In this document: positions 46,855-56,246 of the stretch, piece after piece
Layout: each line of letters starts with the position of its first letter
How positions within the stretch are numbered: the first letter of the stretch is position 1
From: Acinetobacter lactucae
Lineage (GTDB): Bacteria; Pseudomonadota; Gammaproteobacteria; Pseudomonadales; Moraxellaceae
Length of the DNA stretch: 64,000 bases
Direction: 5' to 3'
Assembly (NCBI RefSeq): GCF_001605885.1
Contig: NZ_LRPE01000014.1
Coordinates: 1-64,000, forward strand
Program-made: the position numbers and the translations under genes
The notes under the pieces: model-generated
The model's input: only the letters and a program-made list of their open reading frames with translations
The model's database searches: none
Told to the model about the DNA's origin: nothing

Positions 46855-47826
46855 CTATAAAAGTCCTAATAAGCGTCCGCGAATAATATCTTCTGCATCT
46901 TTGACAATTCGACTAACCAATTCATCGCATGTCGGAATATCATGAATCAAGCTTGCGACCAAACCGCATGACCATGCACCTGCATTAACATCACCATCAA
47001 TCATGACTTTTGGATAAACACCAGCAACTTCTTCAATAATATCTTCAAATTTAATGTTATCGCCGAGTGCTTTTTCTTTTGCCACGATTTTTTCTACAGC
47101 AGCATTATTCATAACACGTTCAGTATTTCGCAAAGCACGCATAATTAAACGTGTATCTCGCTCGGTTGCATTTAAAATCGCCTGTTTCACATTTGCATGT
47201 ACAGGAGCTTCCTGAGTCGCAATAAAACGCGTTCCCATATTAATTCCATCGGCTCCCATCGCTAAAGCAGCGGCGAGTGAGCGTCCATCTGCCATTCCAC
47301 CTGAGGCAACAAACGGGATTTCTAATGCATCAGCAGCTAAAGGCAATAAAATCATATTTGGCACGTCATCTTCACCAGGATGCCCACCACACTCGAAACC
47401 ATCTACAGAAACTGCATCGCACCCAATTTGCTGAGCTTTTAAGCTATGTCGAACCGAAGTACATTTGTGAATTACTTTAATACCAGCAGCCTTTAAATAA
47501 GGCATGACCTGTTCGGGATTACGCCCCGCTGTTTCCACAATCTTTACGCCACCTTTAATAATTGCTTCTACAAAACCCGGATAATCAGGAGTATTCACGG
47601 TAGGCAAAAAAGTTAAATTTACCCCGAAAGGCTTATCGGTCATTTCTCGGCAACGTGCAATTTCTTTTGCCAAATTTTCAGGCGTACGCTGAGTCAGGCC
47701 AGTGATAATGCCTAAACCGCCCGCGTTTGAAACCGCAGCTGCCAGCTCTGCAAAACCCACATAATGCATACCGCCTTGAATAATTGGGTGCTCGATTTCA
47801 AATAATTCTGTAATTTTGGTCTTCAT
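46855..47826 (-). CDS. Nitronate monooxygenase-like FMN protein
   Basis: About 323 residues of the 2-nitropropane dioxygenase/NMO superfamily, an FMN-binding TIM barrel. Features are PIIQGGMHYVGFAELAAAVSNAGGLGIITG and SVDGFECGGHPGEDDVPN with the conserved His, then VASGGMADGRSLAAALAMGADGINMGTRF. Some members act on nitronates; close relatives in acyl-CoA clusters (e.g. enoyl-ACP reductase-like or propionate-3-nitronate type) have other roles, so the reaction is open. An ATG at 47826 is preferred over 47841. It is divergent from the next hydratase. Confidence 0.88.
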   Translation of the reverse strand: MKTKITELFEIEHPIIQGGMHYVGFAELAAAVSNAGGLGIITGLTQRTPENLAKEIARCREMTDKPFGVNLTFLPTVNTPDYPGFVEAIIKGGVKIVETAGRNPEQVMPYLKAAGIKVIHKCTSVRHSLKAQQIGCDAVSVDGFECGGHPGEDDVPNMILLPLAADALEIPFVASGGMADGRSLAAALAMGADGINMGTRFIATQEAPVHANVKQAILNATERDTRLIMRALRNTERVMNNAAVEKIVAKEKALGDNIKFEDIIEEVAGVYPKVMIDGDVNAGAWSCGLVASLIHDIPTCDELVSRIVKDAEDIIRGRLLGLL

Positions 47827-47932
47827 ATTATTTCCACTCAATGTTTTATAGCTAGCTTCTCACTTCCTTAGCAGAGCTAGATGCTTATTTACGCATAAAT
47901 CCTGTCTTCATTTAAAGTGATTTAAGGTTAAA

Positions 47933-47947
47933 TTTCACAATACAAAA
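47933..47947. promoter_or_regulatory. Weak IclR-type box between flavoprotein and hydratase genes
   Basis: TTTCACAATACAAAA fits the spacing of the 15-bp IclR-type boxes but not their full symmetry. Confidence 0.35.
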
Positions 47948-48055
47948 TTTTATACCACAATATAAAACAAAATAATTGATAACGGAATTATTTTTCGATA
48001 GCATCATTTTAATAGGTTTAAATTTTAAACGGAAAGTTATTTAAAGGAATGAATA

Positions 48056-48865
48056 ATGCAGCAGGACAATAGAACTCAAAACGAGCTTAAAACAGGCACA
48101 ATTCATGAATTTTTTGATAGAAATATACTAACGCTCACCATGAGTAATCCAACTAAAAAGAATGCAATTAACTATGAAATGTATGCGACTCTAAGTCAGG
48201 CATTAGATGAGGCTGCAACTAACCAAGACGTTCACGTGGTTATACTGACTGGTGAGGGAGCTGTATTTACCAGTGGCAATGATGTCAACGCATTCGAAAC
48301 ACGCGATACAACCAGTTCCGAACCACCTGCTTCCATTGTCTTCTTAAAAAGCTTAGCAACGTTTCCAAAACCGATTATTGCCAAAGTAAATGGTGTGGCA
48401 ATTGGTATTGGTAGTACCATGCTTCTACACTGTGACCTTGTGTATGCAAGCCAAAACTCTATTTTTCAGTTTCCCTTTGTGAACTTAGGACTTGTACCTG
48501 AAGCCGGTTCAAGTTACATCTTGCCAAGATTATTAGGCTTTGCTCATGCTTCTGAAATTATTTTACTGGGTGAAAAATTTTCGGCAGACCAAGCAAAAAA
48601 TTATGGTCTAATAAATGAAATATTTGAGGCAACTGAGCTGGATCAAGTAGTTGAAGAAGTGGCAATTAAACTGGCTCACAAACCAAGCCAAGCCTTACAA
48701 CTGAGTAAAAAATTACTAAGAGATATGCCAATTGATGATCTACTCAATCGTATTGATCATGAGTCGACTATTTTCTCACATTGTTTGCAAGGTTCCGAGT
48801 TTAAAGAAGCATTAAATGCTTTCAAAGAAAAAAGAAAACCGAACTTTCACAAGCAAACAGCTTAA
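48056..48865 (+). CDS. Enoyl-CoA hydratase/isomerase family protein
   Basis: 269 residues of crotonase fold. FTSGNDVNAF and GVAIGIGSTMLLHCDL form the oxyanion-hole region, here with GND/GIG in place of the usual GAD/GGG, which suggests an isomerase or diverged hydratase rather than a standard enoyl-CoA hydratase. FPFVNLGLVPEAGSSYILPRL follows. An AAAGGAATGA stretch precedes the ATG. It is a single gene with a terminator at 48.88 kb. Confidence 0.87.
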   Translation: MQQDNRTQNELKTGTIHEFFDRNILTLTMSNPTKKNAINYEMYATLSQALDEAATNQDVHVVILTGEGAVFTSGNDVNAFETRDTTSSEPPASIVFLKSLATFPKPIIAKVNGVAIGIGSTMLLHCDLVYASQNSIFQFPFVNLGLVPEAGSSYILPRLLGFAHASEIILLGEKFSADQAKNYGLINEIFEATELDQVVEEVAIKLAHKPSQALQLSKKLLRDMPIDDLLNRIDHESTIFSHCLQGSEFKEALNAFKEKRKPNFHKQTA

Positions 48866-48877
48866 AGTTCGCGTACT

Positions 48878-48912
48878 AAAAAGCCAGCCTTGGAAATTAT
48901 TGCTGGCTTTTA
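48878..48912. terminator. Bidirectional terminator
   Basis: AAAAGCCAGC/GCTGGCTTTT stem (48879-48888 and 48902-48911), with A-run and T-run flanks, between convergent genes. Confidence 0.85.
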
Positions 48913-48930
48913 TAAATAAATCAGATAGGT

Positions 48931-49782
48931 TTAGCTAATCTCAGTGCGAATATTATTCACCATGTGTAAAAGACGTGGTGCAATATCTTCTTCAAGCTTT
49001 TCACGGTTCATAATAAAACTTGGACCGCCACAGTTAAATACCAGTAAACCATGTTGTTCATGAACGAGTGGAACAGCAACTGAATTGACATCTTTATGCC
49101 ATTCACCGATCGAAAAACAATATCCAAAATCTTGATAGTCTTTAAAAGCTTTGTCTAGATCACGGTTAATTTTGATCCAGTCTTCTTTATGTTTGCTACG
49201 AATGGCATCTAGCAGAAACTCTCTTTCATCTTCAGGCATAGCTGCTAAACATGCACGCCCCATCGAACTTAAATGAATCGGTAAATAGGTTCCAACTTGG
49301 CGGCGCATGGTCATATTGCCTTTACCTTGTACCACATCAAGATAAATCATATTCAGTCGATCGCGTGTTGCCATGGCAACAGCAGCGCCAGCATAGTCTG
49401 CCAAATTTTTCATATATGGATGAGCAATAGAGCGAATCGACACGTTAGATAGCATGGAATAACCAAATGCAAGAACACCCACTGAAAGCTGGAATTTGCT
49501 TGAGTTTGGTACTTGTTTGATATAACCCAAACGCGACAAGGTATGTGTAAGGCGAGTAATGGTTGGTTTTGGCAAACCTGTCATCTGAGCAAGCTCTTGG
49601 TTGCCCAAATGCTGATGCTTAGGTGTAAAACAACGTAATAGTTCTAAACCACGTGCTAATGCAGTAATAAATTGGCGATCATTTTCATCCTGCATGTCTT
49701 CAATCGGATGTAATAATTCATGCCTTAACGGCGCTAATAATTTTTCTGTTTGCTCTGCATCTACTGCATCATTCATTGTCAT
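48931..49782 (-). CDS. IclR family transcriptional regulator (CaiB module)
   Basis: About 283 residues: winged helix LGNQELAQMTGLPKPTITRLTHTLSRLGYIKQ, then the effector domain AVAMATRDRLNMIYLDVVQ to the C-terminus. Long shared stretches with the regulator at 44.7 kb indicate recent duplication. Its own promoter region holds a perfect 15-bp palindrome at 49799-49813, so it is probably autoregulated. The start could be 49782 or 49776; an upstream ATG at 49806 would run through the operator. Confidence 0.93.
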   Translation of the reverse strand: MTMNDAVDAEQTEKLLAPLRHELLHPIEDMQDENDRQFITALARGLELLRCFTPKHQHLGNQELAQMTGLPKPTITRLTHTLSRLGYIKQVPNSSKFQLSVGVLAFGYSMLSNVSIRSIAHPYMKNLADYAGAAVAMATRDRLNMIYLDVVQGKGNMTMRRQVGTYLPIHLSSMGRACLAAMPEDEREFLLDAIRSKHKEDWIKINRDLDKAFKDYQDFGYCFSIGEWHKDVNSVAVPLVHEQHGLLVFNCGGPSFIMNREKLEEDIAPRLLHMVNNIRTEIS

Positions 49783-49798
49783 ACCAATCCATATTTTG

Positions 49799-49813
49799 TT
49801 TCGCACTGCGAAA
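49799..49813. promoter_or_regulatory. Perfect palindrome upstream of iclR paralogue 2
   Basis: TTTCGCA-C-TGCGAAA, 7-bp perfect arms, about 17 bases upstream of the preferred iclR start. Confidence 0.7.
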
Positions 49814-49961
49814 ATTATAATCTATTTTTTCTATAAATAGCAAAAGAGCAAACATCCTAGTCTGCCTCTAAAACATAATTTCATTTAACTCGTTAAAGCA
49901 AAAGGTTAAATATTTTATTTTCTGTTTTTAAATATAATTTTAACCTTCCGCTTTAAGCCAC

Positions 49962-51185
49962 TTATCCAATTACGCCCTTTTCTTTAAGCTCAGCTAGTTT
50001 TTCTGCAGAAACTACTCGACCTAAAACCGCCTGAGTATGTTCTCCTAATAGCGGCGGTGCTGTTTTGTACTCAACAGGTGTTCTAGAGAGTTTGATTGGT
50101 GACCCAATGACCTTCAATTTTTCACGTTGAGGATGATTCATTTCGACCAGCATTTCTCGTGCTATCACTTGCGGCTCTTGAAAAGCTTGTTCCAAGTTAT
50201 TAATCACACCAACTGGAACTTTAGCAGCGTAGATTGCATCTACCCATTCATCTGCCGTTTTAGTTAAAAAGTGTTTTGATAAAATCCCGATAATTTCCTC
50301 ACGGTGTTTAATTCGGTCTGCATTTCGGGCAAAACGTGCATCATTTGGTAAATCGGGTAACCCAATACTTCTACAAAGCTGAATAAACTGAGTGTCATTT
50401 CCACATGCAATAATAAAATCACGATCAGCAGCTTTGAACACTTGATAAGGCACAATATTGGCGTGTGCATTACCATAACGCTTCGGGATATTACCCGATG
50501 ACAAATAATTCATTCCCTGATTTGCCATTGTGGCAATTTGAACATCAAGCAAAGCCATATCAATGTATTGGCCTAAACCCGTTATATGGCGATTAAGTAA
50601 AGCAGCCTGTATGGCAATCGTAGAATAAAGACCTGTGGCTAAATCGGAAAATGCGACCCCTACTTTTTGTGGACCACCACCCGGCAAATCGTCACGTTCA
50701 CCCGTGACTGACATGAGGCCGCCCATGCCTTGAATAATAAAGTCATAACCGGGTTCTTCTGCTCTTGGGCCAGTTTGACCAAAGCCTGTAATCGAGCAAT
50801 ACACCAGTTTAGGGTTAATGGCAGATAAAGACTCATAGTCCAAACCATACTTTTTCAAAGAACCCGCTTTGTAGTTTTCAATCACGACATCGGTGTCTTG
50901 AATGAGGGCTTTAATTAGCTCTTGTCCATCAGAACTGGCAATATCGATAGCAACCGATAACTTATTGCGGTTGGTAGACTGATAATACGCAGCTTCTTGA
51001 GTGTCTTGGCCTGAGTCATTTTTCATCCAAGGTGGCCCCCAAGAACGAGTATCATCACCTACTTTCGGTCTTTCAATTTTGATTACTTCTGCACCCAAGT
51101 CTGCAAGAATCTGCCCACACCAAGGTCCAGCCAATACCCGACTTAAGTCAAGCACCCGAATTCCATTTAAAGCACCCATCTTCAT
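49962..51185 (-). CDS. CaiB/BaiF family (class III) CoA-transferase
   Basis: 407 residues. N-terminal LDLSRVLAGPWCGQILADLGAEVIKIE is diagnostic, and the active-site Asp is in EPGYDFI (about Asp148). Class III enzymes move CoA between carboxylic acids, often from succinyl-CoA. In this module it would replace the two-subunit transferase of the other module and activate the starting acid. Met3 (51179) has slightly better spacing to a GTGGGA box than Met1. It is divergent from the acyl-CoA dehydrogenase across a spacer with two operator-like sites. The substrate is not known; glutarate- or itaconate-like acids are only guesses. Confidence 0.92.
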   Translation of the reverse strand: MKMGALNGIRVLDLSRVLAGPWCGQILADLGAEVIKIERPKVGDDTRSWGPPWMKNDSGQDTQEAAYYQSTNRNKLSVAIDIASSDGQELIKALIQDTDVVIENYKAGSLKKYGLDYESLSAINPKLVYCSITGFGQTGPRAEEPGYDFIIQGMGGLMSVTGERDDLPGGGPQKVGVAFSDLATGLYSTIAIQAALLNRHITGLGQYIDMALLDVQIATMANQGMNYLSSGNIPKRYGNAHANIVPYQVFKAADRDFIIACGNDTQFIQLCRSIGLPDLPNDARFARNADRIKHREEIIGILSKHFLTKTADEWVDAIYAAKVPVGVINNLEQAFQEPQVIAREMLVEMNHPQREKLKVIGSPIKLSRTPVEYKTAPPLLGEHTQAVLGRVVSAEKLAELKEKGVIG

Positions 51186-51510
51186 CCCACTATATTTTGT
51201 GACTCATTTCCTATTGGAAAATTTATCCATTTAAAATTTCGCATAGCGATATATATTTTTAATATACACAGCTCATTTTAAAAATCAAACTTTAATTTTC
51301 CACTAAAAATAATGATTTTTTATAAGAAAATATAGCTTAAATAAATCAATAAATTAGCCAAACATATAACAATAACACAGTATCGCATTGCGAAATTAAT
51401 TTTCAAAATATATTGTTTTACGTTCATCCTTTGATTACTATCGCTTCAAATATTGGTGATTTTACGAACATCACATTGATGTTTTTTGCATGTAGTAAAA
51501 GGACAAGACT
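51186..51510. promoter_or_regulatory. Divergent promoter spacer with two inverted IclR-type boxes
   Basis: TTTCGCATAGCGATA (51237-51251) and TATCGCATTGCGAAA (51381-51395) are almost mirror images, 144 bp apart, each placed towards one of the divergent genes. The rest is A/T-rich. Confidence 0.65.
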
Positions 51511-52662
51511 ATGATTCGAGATCAGGAAACCTTAGATCAACTTGTTGATATGATTCGACAATTTGTTGAAGGTGTATTAATTCCTCATGAGAATGAAGTC
51601 GCTGAAACGGATGAAATTCCTCAAGACATCGTTGAACAAATGAAAGCTCTTGGATTATTTGGTTTAACCATTCCTGAAGAGTACGAAGGGCTTGGCCTAA
51701 CAATGGAAGAAGAGGTCTATGTCGCTTTTGAATTAGGTCGTACCTCTCCTGCTTTTCGCTCTCTGATTGGAACCAATAATGGCATTGGTTCAAGTGGCCT
51801 GATTATTGACGGGACCGAAGCACAAAAATCATTTTTCTTGCCACGCTTAGCTCGCGGTGAAGTGATCAGTTCTTTTTGCTTAACCGAACCGGATGCAGGC
51901 TCGGATGCAGCTTCTTTAAAAACCAATGCAGTAAAAGATGGCGATTTTTATGTGTTAAACGGCACTAAACGCTTTATTACCAATGCGCCCCATGCTGGCG
52001 TATTTACAGTCATGGCACGTACAAATTCTGATATTAAAGGTGCTGGTGGTATTTCTGCGTTTATTGTCGACAGTCAAACCTCAGGCATTTCTCTTGGTAA
52101 ACGCGATAAAAAAATGGGGCAAAAAGGCGCCCATACTTGTGATGTGATTTTTGAAAATTGCCGTGTACCTGCTTCTGCACTCATTGGTGGTGTGGAAGGT
52201 GTCGGTTTTAAAACCGCCATGAAAGTACTCGATAAAGGCCGTTTGCATATTGCTGCTTTAAGTGTCGGCGCAGCCACCAGAATGCTAGACGACTCTTTAA
52301 ATTACGCCATCGAACGCAAGCAGTTTGGACAACCTATTGCCGAATTTCAACTCATTCAAGCCATGCTTGCTGACTCAAAAGCCGAAATTTACGCTGCTAA
52401 ATGTATGGTCTTAGACGCTGCGCGCCTACGCGATGCCGGACATAACGTTAGCACTGAAGCTTCATGCGCAAAAATGTTTGCGACCGAAATGTGTGGTCGT
52501 GTCGCCGATCGCTGCGTACAAATTCACGGCGGTGCAGGTTACATCAGTGAATATGCCATTGAACGTTTTTATCGAGATGTTCGTTTGTTCCGCCTCTATG
52601 AAGGGACCACTCAAATTCAACAAGTGATTATTGCCCGAAACATGATTCGCGCTGCGTCTTAA
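51511..52662 (+). CDS. Acyl-CoA dehydrogenase (CaiB module)
   Basis: 383 residues and a close paralogue of the enzyme at 38.8 kb: FCLTEPDAGSDAASL, GTKRFITNAPHAGVF, the shared CRVPASALIGGVEGVGFKT and LYEGTTQIQQ with the YEGT catalytic Glu. The C-terminal halves are nearly identical while the first 60 residues differ more. It is the first gene of a two-gene unit with the MFS transporter. Its paralogy suggests a chemically related substrate in the two modules. Confidence 0.93.
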   Translation: MIRDQETLDQLVDMIRQFVEGVLIPHENEVAETDEIPQDIVEQMKALGLFGLTIPEEYEGLGLTMEEEVYVAFELGRTSPAFRSLIGTNNGIGSSGLIIDGTEAQKSFFLPRLARGEVISSFCLTEPDAGSDAASLKTNAVKDGDFYVLNGTKRFITNAPHAGVFTVMARTNSDIKGAGGISAFIVDSQTSGISLGKRDKKMGQKGAHTCDVIFENCRVPASALIGGVEGVGFKTAMKVLDKGRLHIAALSVGAATRMLDDSLNYAIERKQFGQPIAEFQLIQAMLADSKAEIYAAKCMVLDAARLRDAGHNVSTEASCAKMFATEMCGRVADRCVQIHGGAGYISEYAIERFYRDVRLFRLYEGTTQIQQVIIARNMIRAAS

Positions 52663-52671
52663 TCAAATTTT

Positions 52672-52699
52672 AAGCACTTTAAAACGACTTGAAGTGCTT
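52672..52699 (+). repeat. Intercistronic hairpin before MFS gene
   Basis: AAGCACTT/AAGTGCTT with a 12-base loop and a short T run; a partial terminator or processing site between dehydrogenase and transporter. Confidence 0.5.
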
Positions 52700-52723
52700 T
52701 CAATCAAATGTAGGTAATGGATT

Positions 52724-53974
52724 ATGGCTACAAATTACAAAGAAGGTCTTTCTCGTATACAGCCTCATACGTGGAAAATAGCATTCATTTTTGCCTTTCT
52801 GGCCCTATTGGTAGATGGTGCAGATTTGATGCTGCTGTCTTATAGCTTAAATAGTATTAAGGCAGATTTTGGATTAAGTTCGGTACAAGCAGGTATGCTT
52901 GGCAGTTTTACATTAGCAGGTATGGCTGTTGGTGGCATTTTTGGGGGATGGGCATGCGATAAATTTGGGCGTGTGCGCATTGTGGTTATTTCTATTTTAA
53001 TTTTCTCACTTCTCACCTGTGGCTTAGGTTTTACTCAAAGCTTTCTTCAATTTGGTATTTTAAGATTTTTTGCGTCACTGGGTTTGGGTTCACTCTATAT
53101 CGCCTGTAATACCCTCATGGCCGAATATGTCCCAACACGTTACCGTACAACAGTCCTTGGAACCTTACAAGCTGGCTGGACTGTTGGATATATTGTTGCG
53201 ACTTTACTTGCTGGCTGGATTATTCCTGATCATGGCTGGCGTATGCTGTTTTATGTTGCCATTATTCCTGTTGTTATTGCTGTTCTCATGCATATTCTGG
53301 TACCCGAACCAGAAGCATGGCAAAAGTCTCGACTACAACAACCTGTTTTGGCGCAAAACGCTCCGAAAACTTCAGCATTTAAGCTTATTTTCCAAGATAA
53401 ACGAAACCGTAATATGTTTATCTTGTGGGCATTAACCGCGGGCTTCTTACAGTTTGGCTACTATGGCGTAAATAACTGGATGCCCTCATATCTAGAAAGT
53501 GAACTGGGTATGAAGTTCAAGGAAATGACAGCTTATATGGTAGGTACATATACCGCCATGATTTTAGGTAAAGTCCTTGCAGGCATGATGGCTGATAAAT
53601 TAGGACGTCGCTTTACCTACGCATTCGGTGCAATCGGTACTGCTATTTTCTTACCCCTGATTGTTTTTTATAACTCGCCAAGCAATATTCTCTATTTACT
53701 CATCACCTTCGGCTTCCTCTATGGCATCCCTTATGGCGTAAATGCAACCTATATGACTGAAAGCTTTGCGACAGCTATTCGCGGTACAGCCATTGGCGGC
53801 GCGTATAATGTTGGACGTTTAGGCGCTGCATTAGCTCCTGCAACTATCGGCTTCTTAGCATCCGGCGGATCTATTGGTTTAGGTTTTGTCGTGATGGGTG
53901 CAGCTTACCTGATTTGTGGTGTGATCCCTGCTCTATTCATTAAAGAAAAAATATACGACCCACAAAAGTCGTAA
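52724..53974 (+). CDS. MFS transporter, AAHS-like (CaiB module)
   Basis: 416 residues, 12 membrane helices. FAFLALLVDGADLMLL in helix 1 and GGWACDKFGRVR in loop 2-3 match the carrier at 37.4 kb, as do QFGYYGVNNWMPSYLESE and YGIPYGVNATYMTESF. It would import the acid activated by the CaiB transferase. It lies about 60 bp downstream of the dehydrogenase gene. Confidence 0.9.
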   Translation: MATNYKEGLSRIQPHTWKIAFIFAFLALLVDGADLMLLSYSLNSIKADFGLSSVQAGMLGSFTLAGMAVGGIFGGWACDKFGRVRIVVISILIFSLLTCGLGFTQSFLQFGILRFFASLGLGSLYIACNTLMAEYVPTRYRTTVLGTLQAGWTVGYIVATLLAGWIIPDHGWRMLFYVAIIPVVIAVLMHILVPEPEAWQKSRLQQPVLAQNAPKTSAFKLIFQDKRNRNMFILWALTAGFLQFGYYGVNNWMPSYLESELGMKFKEMTAYMVGTYTAMILGKVLAGMMADKLGRRFTYAFGAIGTAIFLPLIVFYNSPSNILYLLITFGFLYGIPYGVNATYMTESFATAIRGTAIGGAYNVGRLGAALAPATIGFLASGGSIGLGFVVMGAAYLICGVIPALFIKEKIYDPQKS

Positions 53975-54126
53975 AGAGATTCATTACATATATCTATATG
54001 TGGTGATGGAACTAACTATTGGAGCATATGTTTAGATAGTTAGAGAAAAATAGGAGTTTAATCCGCAAGGTTGCTCCTTCTTTTCAAATATGTGGAGTTT
54101 ATTACTCTTCATTTTAATTTTTTAGG

Positions 54127-54156
54127 TAAGCTTAGCTCCCAAGGGAGCTAAGCTTA
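54127..54156. terminator. Perfect 14-bp inverted repeat between convergent genes
   Basis: TAAGCTTAGCTCCC-AA-GGGAGCTAAGCTTA. It is very stable but has A rather than T runs on both sides, so the mechanism of any termination is unclear. Confidence 0.6.
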
Positions 54157-54180
54157 AAAATATATTGATCTAAACTATAT

Positions 54181-54996
54181 TTAAGGTCGTTCACCCTGTC
54201 CTAACCGGCGTTCAATATCATCTAAAACATTTGGCAAGTCTGCGACACTATCAATCACATAGTGAGCACCTGACGCATTCATTTTTCGATAGGCCTTATC
54301 TTTTAACACAATCTGTTCATCAGCCGATAATGCACTCCACTCTTCATAACTTAAACCGACCTCATTGCCGCTAATCGCAAGTCCTACGGTCCAGCATCCC
54401 GCATTTAAACCTTCATCAATACCCACCACGGTATCATCCACTTTTACAACAGTTTTGATGTCTGATACATCAAGTTGAATTAAGTTTTTCCATAACATTT
54501 CAGGATACGGACGACCAAATTTCACGTCACTGGCAGTAACAATACAGTCCGGTCGATAGCCCTGATCGGCAGCATCTTTAACCAATCGCCCAATCATCAT
54601 TGATGCATAGCCTGTGTTACTGCCAATTTTTGCACCGCGACCTTTAATATTTTCAAAAGTCGCCAATGCACCCGGAATTAAAGCAGAACATGTGGGAATC
54701 GATTTTAATTGGTAAGGAATAAAGTCTTTATATAAACGGTCAATATCTGCCTCTGTTGCAGGCTGCCCATATACCTCCTGCCATGCTGCTGCTACGCGCG
54801 GCATTTTTAAAACGGCAGCAATATGGTCACGTTTTTCCAAACCCATTGGTGCACGAGCTTCTTCAACCGTAATTTCAACTTTGTTGTCTTTAAATAAAGC
54901 CATAAAAGCCAAGATGGGTGCGCGTGAGCCAAAATCTACAGTTGTTCCAGCCCAGTCAAAAACAACAGCCTGAATTTGTGTATTGTTCGTCTTCAT
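54181..54996 (-). CDS. phnX: Phosphonoacetaldehyde hydrolase (phosphonatase)
   Basis: 271 residues of the HAD superfamily. VFDWAGTTVDFGS carries the nucleophile Asp14 and second Asp region; MGLEKRDHI places the Schiff-base Lys at about 55, the hallmark of PhnX; KVDDTVVGIDEG is the late HAD motif. It cleaves phosphonoacetaldehyde to acetaldehyde and phosphate, completing AEP breakdown. It is last in the phosphonate cluster, about 35 bp after phnW. Confidence 0.96.
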   Translation of the reverse strand: MKTNNTQIQAVVFDWAGTTVDFGSRAPILAFMALFKDNKVEITVEEARAPMGLEKRDHIAAVLKMPRVAAAWQEVYGQPATEADIDRLYKDFIPYQLKSIPTCSALIPGALATFENIKGRGAKIGSNTGYASMMIGRLVKDAADQGYRPDCIVTASDVKFGRPYPEMLWKNLIQLDVSDIKTVVKVDDTVVGIDEGLNAGCWTVGLAISGNEVGLSYEEWSALSADEQIVLKDKAYRKMNASGAHYVIDSVADLPNVLDDIERRLGQGERP

Positions 54997-55032
54997 AATG
55001 TATTACCTTCAATGCTAATGATTTAATAAAAA

Positions 55033-56181
55033 TTATGCTGGTACAACTTGGTTTAAGTGGCTTTCGCAGTAACTCGCAATTGCAGCAAGAAGCCCTTCAA
55101 TGTCATGAACATAAACTTCGCCAATATTGCCAATACGGAAACAGTTAAGATCGGTGACTTTGCCCGGATAAATCACATAGCCTGATTTTTTCAAAGTTTG
55201 GTAAAAGGTCTGAAAGCTAAATGTTTCATCTGTCGGGTAAAGGAATGTCGTGATAATTGGTGATTGAGGTGCTTGATTGCCTAATACCAATTCAAAACCA
55301 AGCTGTTGCATACCTTGCGATAATGTTTGCTGGTTTTGTAAATATCGTTGATAACGTGCAGCTACTCCGCCCTCTGCCTCTAGTTCAAGTAATGCTTGAT
55401 AAAATGCACGTACTACATGGGTTGGCGAGGTAAAGCGCCATTTACCGTTATGTTGTTCCATGGTATTCCACTGGTCATATAAATCGAGGCTGACCGAACG
55501 TGCCAAACCTTTACACGCTTCTAGGCAATCACGTTTCGCCAAAATAAAACCAAAACCCGGCACACCTTGAATACACTTATTCGCACTTGAAATCAGAAAA
55601 TCAATTTCAAGCTCCGCGATATCCATTGGCACACCGCCAAATGAACTCATCGCATCTACAATCCAGATTTTCCCTGCCGATTTAACTAAACGGCCAATGT
55701 CTTGAATCGGGTTTAGAATTCCCGTGGTGGTTTCACAGTGCACACAAGCAACATGGCTAATGGTTTTATCTTGTAAAACGCGCTCAATCTCTTGTAAATC
55801 TGGTGTTTGAGTTTCTAAATAGTTCAGCTCTATCACTTCAATATTTAAGCAACGCGCCATTTGCACCATACGTGCACCATAAGCGCCATTATTAATGATC
55901 AAGATTTTGCCATCACGTGGAATAGCAGAACCAAGCACAGACTCCACCGCAAAACTTCCACTGCCTTGCATTAACACAGCCCTATATTTTTCAGGTTGAC
56001 TGGTTGCTAAGTTGACCAGTCGAGAGCGGATATCTTGTACAAGCGAATTATATTCTTGGTCCCAAGTACACCAGTCTTTTTGCATGGCACGGCGGACCGT
56101 TGCAGAAGTTGATAATGGACCTGGTGTCAAAAGCAGATATTTGTTTTCTAAATCCATATCGAGTTGTGTTTGCATGTTCAT
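55033..56181 (-). CDS. phnW: 2-Aminoethylphosphonate:pyruvate transaminase
   Basis: About 382 residues, a PLP class-V aminotransferase. [18 protein letters not shown] at the N-terminus, [13 protein letters not shown], and [15 protein letters not shown] with the PLP Lys match PhnW. It moves the amino group of AEP to pyruvate, giving phosphonoacetaldehyde and alanine. The ATG at 56181 is favoured; the frame from 56223 starts in the operator. The operator palindrome lies 42 bp upstream, with a TATATT -10-like box (56212-56217, minus strand) between, so phnW-phnX probably have their own regulated promoter. Confidence 0.95.
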   Translation of the reverse strand: MNMQTQLDMDLENKYLLLTPGPLSTSATVRRAMQKDWCTWDQEYNSLVQDIRSRLVNLATSQPEKYRAVLMQGSGSFAVESVLGSAIPRDGKILIINNGAYGARMVQMARCLNIEVIELNYLETQTPDLQEIERVLQDKTISHVACVHCETTTGILNPIQDIGRLVKSAGKIWIVDAMSSFGGVPMDIAELEIDFLISSANKCIQGVPGFGFILAKRDCLEACKGLARSVSLDLYDQWNTMEQHNGKWRFTSPTHVVRAFYQALLELEAEGGVAARYQRYLQNQQTLSQGMQQLGFELVLGNQAPQSPIITTFLYPTDETFSFQTFYQTLKKSGYVIYPGKVTDLNCFRIGNIGEVYVHDIEGLLAAIASYCESHLNQVVPA

Positions 56182-56211
56182 AAGATTACTCGTTTCGTTC
56201 ACGTTAATTTC

Positions 56212-56240
56212 AATATACACCAATCTGGTTTAAACCAGAT
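56212..56240 (-). promoter_or_regulatory. Operator and -10 box of phnWX
   Basis: The 18-bp perfect palindrome ATCTGGTTTAAACCAGAT (56223-56240) is identical to the one upstream of the transporter genes and sits 5 bp before a TATATT -10-like box. Confidence 0.85.
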
Positions 56241-56246
56241 GACAAA

